Assembly (NCBI GenBank): GCA_033964015.1 | Contig: CM066912.1 | Span: 18,277,073-18,341,072, forward strand | DNA length: 64,000 nt | DNA from: Scolanthus callimorphus | Lineage: Eukaryota > Cnidaria > Anthozoa > Actiniaria > Edwardsiidae | Direction: 5' to 3' | Shown: piece after piece, positions 58,221 to 64,000 of the stretch | How positions within the stretch are numbered: position 1 is the stretch's first letter | How the letters are laid out: the number at the start of each line of letters is the position of its first letter | The notes under the pieces: model-generated | What the model saw: the letters and a program-made list of their open reading frames with translations, nothing else | Told to the model about the DNA's origin: nothing | Database searches by the model: none | Translations under genes and position numbers: made by a program

Positions 58221-61200
58221 CGTCTGCCTTCCCTTCTATCCCTGTTTAAGGTGAACGCTAAAGAACCCATTGCACTCGTCGTAAGAGTAGGGGATTGTCT
58301 CCCGGTGCAATGGCCTGACTCTCGGAGGCATATATACTGTCAAATAGCCCTCGTGATTGTAAGCTGCGCGTCAGCAATTTGCGCCATCTAATGCAGCCTG
58401 TAAGTCCTCCAACCTCTCCTTGTCTAGTGATCGTGTATTTCGACCGCTTGGAGTTCCCTCACGATGAGGAGAATACCCTTTCTTTTCTTTCTTTCATCAA
58501 ACTCCAAATAGAATACAATTCTTAGTCGTACCTAAATTGTTGCACCTCGTCTCGGGTCTCGGCGACCCCTCCAAGTCTCTCGAACGCGTCTGCAATCTTT
58601 CGCCGTACAGTGCGCTCTACCAGCTCACTTCCTATGAAACAAATGCGATTAAGAAATCTGAGCAATCTTTGAGACTGAGGATAAGCTGGGCCCAGTTCCA
58701 GCTGAAAGGTTGGATAAAGTTATACACGGATAAAAGTTATCTGTTGTATAGCATTTGTTCAGGATTTATCCGTTGGATAAGCATTTATCTACTGATAACT
58801 CCTATTAGTCCGGTCAATTTAGCGGTTAACCTGGAAAAAATTGCAACATGGGATTTTTATACAGTAAATTCTCAGTAACATATGTGAGAAATACGTGTCC
58901 AAGTTTTGTGAAAATCCGTTCGGGGGGAGTTGGTTAAATTTGAGGTTTCCGTCTGCACGAACGAAAGCCTGTTGTTTTCGGTGGCACTTGGACAATGAAA
59001 GCGAACAATTCGAAGGTACGGCTATGCTAGTTTCCCTTTCGTAAACCATCGTTGCCTTTTAGAACGGTCGTTGCCATTTCTCTGAACGGTCGATGCCTTT
59101 TCAGAAAGGTCGTTGCCATTTCTGATCCCTTGGGATAATTAGTAATTATCATATATATAGCTTCGTTCTATAGATGCTAATGAAAGATAGTACAAATCCA
59201 ATTAAAAAGCACCTCCAACACAGCGAATTCACTCGTAGCGCACTGGTTAGGGTTTGGGTTAGTAGTCGGTTTAGCGGTTAGGGTTAGGGTTCTAAACAGG
59301 TGGAATTGATATACGATTTTTTTACCTTTACTGAGACAACGAAACTAAACGTGTAAATTTTGTAAGTGCCGTCCAAAAGGCAACGATGGTTTACGAAAGG
59401 GAAAATTGCTACGGCTATAGACTGTATAACCGTAACTCGGTGTGATATTGAACGCGATATTTATTTTTATTATATAATAATACACATGAAAAAATCTCTG
59501 GATTCTGATTGGCTGAGAGTAGTGCAGTTTTGAGGTAACAAAGTGCCAAAAAAGGTAACAAAGTGCAAAAATGGTTAACAAAATGCAAATTTTCTTTTGA
59601 AATGCTAAAATATTTTGATAACATAGAGCTATATTATGGAAACTTTGGTTTTGTTCATGCTCAAATTCTGTCAGGTTTTGGTCCAGATTTCAATCAAGGA
59701 AAAATACGTGCGGCTTGTTCAGTTGTAAGCAGATTTGTGAATGACTCCTTGGAAATTTTTTTAATGTGTATTATTAATACGAAATCATACGACTTTTCTC
59801 GTTCAATTGGAATTTATTTACACTCGTGGTTTTTCAAAAAGCTCAAATTGCTCTCGCCTTCGTCGTGCAATTTTGATACTTTTTGAAAAACCCACTCGTG
59901 CAAATTAATTCCAAATTGAACTCGAAGTCGTATGATTTCCTATACTAAACACCAATGAAATACCAGGTGATCTCCCGCGCGTGAAAATATCACGTTATTT
60001 TCACATGTGAAAATATCACACTTGCCTTTGCTGAATGCTCGATTTTTAAGCTTAACTCAAATAAAATTTGAATTTGGTATTTCATTGATGTTTATATAAT
60101 AAACAGAACATTACATGACCGCTTGGAGATACGAATTTTATCTTCTCGTGTTAAAAATTTATCTCACTCGTTCGCTATCTCCGCGCGGCCATGTAATATC
60201 CTCTATCTACTGCATAATGTGATTGCATAGACGTGAACTTTGCGTTTGTTTATAACCAGTTCTGCAAAATAACAACTAAATAATCCCGGAGGAATCCCGT
60301 ATTGATTCTTGTATTTCCCACCAGGTGATACACTAAAGTTCGAATATTATACGCCAAAGAAATAAAAGAAATAAACTGTTCATAGCCGTAACTCATCGCT
60401 CAGAAATTATTTGTTTCAACCGGAAAACCTTATTTCAAAATCTTACCCGGTTTCATCTGTACAGTTTATAAACATTCTCACAGTTTCTGTGTTTTCATTG
60501 TCTAAGTGCCGCCAAAAACAAAAGGCGCCCTTGACGTCGCCGGTAAAACCAAAAATTTAACCAACTTCCGCCTGTCGGATTTCTACGAAATTGGGATACG
60601 TTATTCCTACATATGTTTTTGACAATTAGTACCAAAAATTTCCCATGTTGCAATTTTTTCCTGGTTCCTGGTTCGGACTATATCTGACATTCTAGGAACC
60701 AGCCACAGGTGTGTTGCTGTCTAAATAGATTGTTCTTTCGTCTGTAGCAGGGTATGTAGCCTAGTGAAGTTTCTGTCCTGGCCTAGTGGCCTAGTGGGTA
60801 TGTAGCCTAGTCAAGTTTCTGTCCTGGCCTAGTGGGTATGCAGCCTAGTCAAGTTTCTGTCCTGGCCTAGTGGGTATGCAGCCTAGTCAAGTTTCGCTTC
60901 TGTTCTTGTCATTGTCGTTTTCTTCGCTTTCGTATGTATGTGGTTTGGTATGTATGTGGTTATTGAATCGTGTCCTCTTATTTCGGCATTTAACCACAGC
61001 ACTATGCATCAGCAAAGTTGCAATAATCAAATCATTACCACAGAGCTTTCTCAAATGCAGCACTTCAGGAACGGAGAACGATTTTATCAAAATTGCAGAT
61101 GTAATAATGCAACAATAGAAGTAACAACTGTCTCGTTTATCTATTAATTCACTTATTGGTACTTCGCGTCATCTTATTTAGTACATAGTGGTTATCTATT

Positions 61201-63748
61201 CATCGTTGTCGTCATTGTTTTTGTCGTCGTATTGTTAGTGCTGTTGATCACCCCACTGTCTTGCTAGAGGAACATTCCATGTGGTTCTTCAACTCACCTA
61301 GATACCCTTCCGTGGTACATCCGAGGTCACCACTAAGCACGCGTTCAACTAACCTATTCTGTAGAGATAAACAAGGTTTCGTTATACTTTTTCCAAAAAT
61401 AAAGCTCTCTGTTTAACGAGCATCAGTGATTTATCGGGTGATACCGGTATATGGACGTTTATCTGGTCGATCCAGAAAGTGCACATCATGCAGCACTAGT
61501 TCCGACACTGGGTTGCAAGGATCTACTCTTGTACACCCCATAATCTTAGATGCTTAATCCGGGGTACCGTGTCTAGATCTACCATACATAGACTAATTAA
61601 TTAAACATGAGTGTCTATCATAGATACAAAAACAGGACCCCGTGTGGTGTCCATATCGGGATTTATAAACATCACTCGTGACCAATAGAAAATTCACCCA
61701 TTGGACACAGACTTATGTAACTCATGTAATGTCATACGTTTCAAATTCACGCATTCCAAGAAGTGTCTGAAGAAGTTGTCAGGTATCTTTTAATTCAGTC
61801 TACACGTGGTTGAGAGAATCCCACCTTAAGCTCTTCTTCTTCCACGGGTGACGCGTAACACTCGTGTCCTCTGAGTGAGTACATGAACGTCAGCAGGAGA
61901 AGGATGTCGTCTAGAGTGTACAACAACCTGACAAGAACAACACACACGCGAACAGGCATTATGTAGCCTCTGTAGCAAGCAGTGGATTTCAGAGGTCAGA
62001 GAACCGTGCGAGCGAATTTTTTGTCCGCGCGAGAATTGAAGTGTGTCGTATTTTCAGGCTTTCTTCTGATCTTCTGACCCCAGGCTTTCTTCGGAAACGC
62101 TTGCTACGCAGGCATTCATTGTTATCACTGAACAGAGAAACTAAACCTAACAGTGGACATTTAAAGGAGGAAGGTTAAAAACTAGGAAAAATGTAGCCAA
62201 GTCAAGTCCAACAATTTATACAGACGTCTGTGTGAGGTTTTAATGTTTTTCGCGCTGAGAAGCTATTGCGACCTATTGTCGAAAAGAACCGTCCATTTCA
62301 ATCGGTTTTACGCAAGTAAAATCAGTATCCGATGTCCCGGTACTCAGAAGGAGCCCTTTAGCCTATTATTGAACATTTCCTGTTTACTGTATGTTTTGTC
62401 TACTGATCGCCGGAGATTACAGATTGTAAGAGACCTCGTGTCCTACTCTCTGTTTCTGCCATCTGCCTTGCTTTCGGTCGTGCTTTGATCGTCCCAGTGT
62501 CACTTCGATTATTATTAAGAAGTATTTTTCGTCTAAAACAAGCTATAGCATTTATATATAATCGGCCAATGATTTGGTTTGATTTGGCAAAATATCAGGG
62601 CGAGTTTGGTTGAGCCATCGGTTCGTCTCGCCAAAATACCCATGGCTCTGATATTTTGCAGAATCGAGCCAAATTTGTCATAATCACACCGAAACGTCCA
62701 GGAAAGAAAAACTCGTGTGTCCTCAGCTTAAAACGGTGCCATTGATGTAAACATGAACTTCATTGTGCTGTCGAGAAAGGAAATTATTTTGTGTTTTTTT
62801 GCCATCGGGAATTTGAGACTTTATTTATGCTATTTTTAACAATTTCTCCAGTCTGTCACTCGAGTTTTAGATGACTGTCTACGATCTCTTTGCATACCAG
62901 GGCAGTGATCTGATGCCGTAGAATATCAAGACGGTAGATGATCTCGTTTCTGATTGGCTGGGGAACTTTAGTTGGATAATAAATACGTACCAGGTATCAG
63001 GTACGCGTCCGTGTTATTGGTACATACACGCGTCTTACCCCTTGCCATTGTCAGTGTCAAGTAGAGCCATGATCCCACTAATGACACTTCCCGTTTCCTC
63101 TTCATCCATGCTCAGCACTAGACCCTTAAGTCACAAGCAGACAACAAGTTACCTTGACTAACAGTAGCTCACTATACTAGAGAGAAATTAACCTATCTAT
63201 GGGGGAAAGCCTCCTCCGAAACAGCACATTGTCCGATGTGCCATACGAGCAGTGGTTTCCTCTTCTCTTAGGCTGACGCCGAGCGAGGGAGAGAAACCAC
63301 TGTAAGCGTATTTATTGCCGTCCTGAAACTTGGACGAATAAATTAACTCAAAAGCAGTAAAACTGGTTTTAATCTGCTCGCAATGTACGTCTGATGTTGC
63401 ACGCCAACTGAGAGACAATCTTTAGAAACACGTGCATTATGCCATAAATAACATTGCCTGTCATGATATAAAGATGTCCAAACCATTGTGAAAACTGCTG
63501 ACCTTCTCTGTGGAGAGCCGATCCTCCATGTGCACTAGGTCCTCGTGTTGCAGAGCATTCACGGCAGCCATTGCCAGCTGGAGTAGCCCACTGTATGTCC
63601 TAAAGAGTTTGGCGTGTCCTCGGAACTGCTCAGCTAAAGTCTGCAGTTGTTCTGGGGTCACCCTCCCTGGGGAGCCTTTAGACATCGGTGGCAAGGACTC
63701 TTTAGTAATGACATCGATGAGTTGACGAGAGATATCCATCAGGCTTTC
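50247..63748 (-). CDS. SCFD2: Sec1 family domain-containing protein 2, C-terminal nine exons (partial, continues right)
   Basis: Exons: 63503-63748, 63039-63124, 61825-61927, 61298-61358, 58532-58631, 56576-56636, 56040-56134, 53345-53477, 50247-50336. All have GT-AG junctions, consistent phases and no frame break, giving 324 residues to the stop at 50247-50249. Landmarks: GRVTPEQLQTLAEQFRGHA, LLYTLDDILLLLTFMYSLRG, LVERTVRRKIADAFERLGG, YQPLVKQ, DIEFKSHGIKDFI. The Sec1 signature PLMVLFIIGGITCSEVKQIR is followed by STQVIIGSTTILKTDDIF, the C-terminal beta-alpha unit of Sec1/Munc18 proteins. These bind syntaxin-type SNAREs in vesicle traffic. SCFD2 is chosen over SCFD1, VPS33 and VPS45 from this C-terminal wording, from memory. 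The N-terminal half lies outside the window. The last intron (50337-53344) holds the 39-bp satellite. Confidence 0.78.
50345..50508. repeat. ~52-bp tandem repeat, 3 copies
   Basis: GACAAGACAGTTGGCAYAGC..AATCAGTGATGCCCTATGTA..GCGAGCCCGAAT starts at about 50349, 50401 and 50454. It lies immediately upstream of the last SCFD2 exon's acceptor, so it occupies the branch-point region of that intron. Confidence 0.9.
50574..50926. mobile_element. MITE family M3 copy 1 with a nested palindromic element
   Basis: TTAGTCAAATCACACTAGTA at the left and CACTAGTGTGATTTGACTAA at the right. A nested element at about 50605-50766 has ends TAGCCTGCGTAGCCGGCTC and GAGCTGGCTACGCTGGCTA and GC-rich contents. Confidence 0.75.
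51295..51436. repeat. 142-bp palindrome
   Basis: ACACTTAATGACTGCACCCT and onward (GGGAAACAGCGAGTT, TCGAATCTCGATGTTTCCC) is mirrored about CGACTTCGTCTCG. A diverged half-copy is at 51060-51160 (ACTTAATGACTGCTTCCGAG, GGGAAACAGCGAG). Confidence 0.9.
51494..52632. repeat. 39-bp satellite, ~29 copies, in the SCFD2 last intron
   Basis: The unit is AGCCCATTCAGCCTCTAATC plus TCATTGGCTATTCACTCAG (39 bp). Copies are almost identical. The only variants noted are single-base losses at about 51586, 51609 and 52273, one insertion at about 52385 and a T-to-C near 52461. As 39 is 3 x 13, frames stay open for hundreds of codons (SEPIQPLISLAIH repeated); this is not a gene. Each unit has ATTGG, the complement of a CCAAT box. 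Confidence 0.95.
53735..54032. mobile_element. MITE family M3 copy 2 plus flanking palindrome
   Basis: TTAGTCAAATCACACTCGTG (53738 on) is mirrored by CTACTAGTGTGATTTGACTA (to about 53921). An inner palindrome TAGCCTACTAGTAGC pairs too. The next 110 bp (TCATGGCCTCTGAGTCAATA, CCATTCGGCCTTCGGCC, ATTGACTCAGAGCCCATTCG) closely resemble the 39-bp satellite unit. Confidence 0.75.
54370..55345. mobile_element. Fold-back element (GTCCACACTAACG) with nested C/G-run element
   Basis: CCGTCCACACTAACACGG near the left and CGCGTTAGTGTGGACAGGG at the right, with internal copies in both orientations (54425, 54486, 54890, 55233, 55262). A nested element at 54573-54877 has ends GGGCCATTCCATTTTTTCC and AAAAATGGAATGGCCC. 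It contains 15- and 28-nt C runs at 54607-54652. Confidence 0.65.
57763..57910. mobile_element. MITE in SCFD2 intron
   Basis: CAATTATTGAATTCGGTTTT and GCATGATAGTGAGATTTGTC at the left are mirrored by GACAAGTCTCACTATCATGC and CATCCAATAATTG at the right. Confidence 0.7.
58688..58812. mobile_element. MITE family M2 copy 2 (inverted relative to copy 1)
   Basis: GGGCCCAGTTCCAGCTGAAA..GGTTGGATAAAGTTATACAC..CGTTGGATAAGCATTTATCT. It shares its order of motifs, reversed, with 36635-36765. It lies 56 bp from an SCFD2 exon. Confidence 0.6.
58831..60668. mobile_element. ~1.8-kb diverged fold-back element
   Basis: The outer arms are inverted: CCTGGAAAAAATTGCAACAT / ATGTTGCAATTTTTTCCTGG, then AGTTGGTTAAATTT / AAATTTAACCAACT, then CGGTGGCACTTGGACAATGA / TCATTGTCTAAGTGCCGCCA. 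Inner pieces AAACCATCGTTGCC (59044) and GGCAACGATGGTTT (59377) pair as well. TTAGGGTT repeats at 59248-59300 are short and internal. No ORF of note. Confidence 0.65.
60748..60893. repeat. ~38-bp tandem repeat, about 4 copies
   Basis: GTATGCAGCCTAGTCAAGTT plus TCTGTCCTGGCCTAGTGG repeated with a partial extra GGCCTAGTGG in the first unit. In an SCFD2 intron. Confidence 0.85.
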
Positions 63749-64000
63749 CTACAGTAGGGATCACATGCACTATTGGTACAATGACAAGCTGCTTGTATTT
63801 CTATCGACATTTCTATGGTAGTGTTTTCGCATGCGGCATCAAAAAACGTGGGGAGCTATGATTATTAGATTCTTTATTAGACCACCAACATCAAGGCCAA
63901 ATTCACATTCCATTGAATCATGAACTATGGCCATGTCACCAAACTGACTCCATTAATTGAGATCTTTCACTTTAGCTGTCATCTTTGATTTGCCAAAATG

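Noticed and set aside
59241..59300. TTAGGG telomere-like repeats
   Set aside because: Only three or four interspersed GTTAGGGTT motifs inside a fold-back element; not a telomere or interstitial telomeric array.
63510..63725. Plus-strand frame of 71 codons
   Set aside because: It is antisense to the 63503-63748 exon of SCFD2, which has splice sites and continuous phase with eight further exons.

Overview
This is eukaryotic nuclear DNA: genes split by GT-AG introns, G/C homopolymer runs up to 33 nt, a dense population of palindromic (MITE-like) transposons, minisatellites and LINE fragments. The proteins are metazoan (R-Ras2, NDUFB8, SINHCAF, SCFD2). The gene compactness and style of repeats suggest a cnidarian, probably an anthozoan such as a stony coral. 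That assignment is inference; no marker in the window proves the species.

Layout. 1-1.65 kb: decayed LINE reverse transcriptase. 2.2-4.4 kb: TTAA-flanked non-autonomous transposon. 4.6-14.1 kb (-): an intact five-exon gene for a small ankyrin-repeat protein. Its introns hold four copies of a transposon carrying a ~128-bp satellite rich in CACGTG and TGACGTCA sites. 14.1-18.7 kb: nested MITEs and a G-run-terminated element. 18.7-23.3 kb (-): NDUFB8, a mitochondrial complex I subunit. 24.1-32.2 kb (+): an R-Ras2-type small GTPase in eight exons, head-to-head with NDUFB8 across ~740 bp that contains a MITE. 32.2-38 kb: nested elements, including a LINE split by a G-run element with a 10-bp target duplication. 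38.1-41.3 kb (+): SINHCAF, a SIN3-HDAC subunit. 41.3-50.2 kb: MITEs, a possible unidentified minus-strand gene and an ~84-bp minisatellite. 50.2-63.7 kb (-): the C-terminal nine exons of SCFD2, a Sec1/Munc18-family protein that continues beyond the right edge. A 39-bp satellite of ~29 copies lies in its last intron.

The genes are unrelated housekeeping or signalling genes and form no pathway or operon. Two points stand out. First, the three central genes (NDUFB8, R-Ras2, SINHCAF) carry many single-base frame disruptions, mostly at homopolymers, while the ankyrin gene and SCFD2 on either side are clean. This looks like locally poor consensus sequence rather than gene death. Second, transposon-borne arrays of paired CRE/E-box palindromes lie inside introns.
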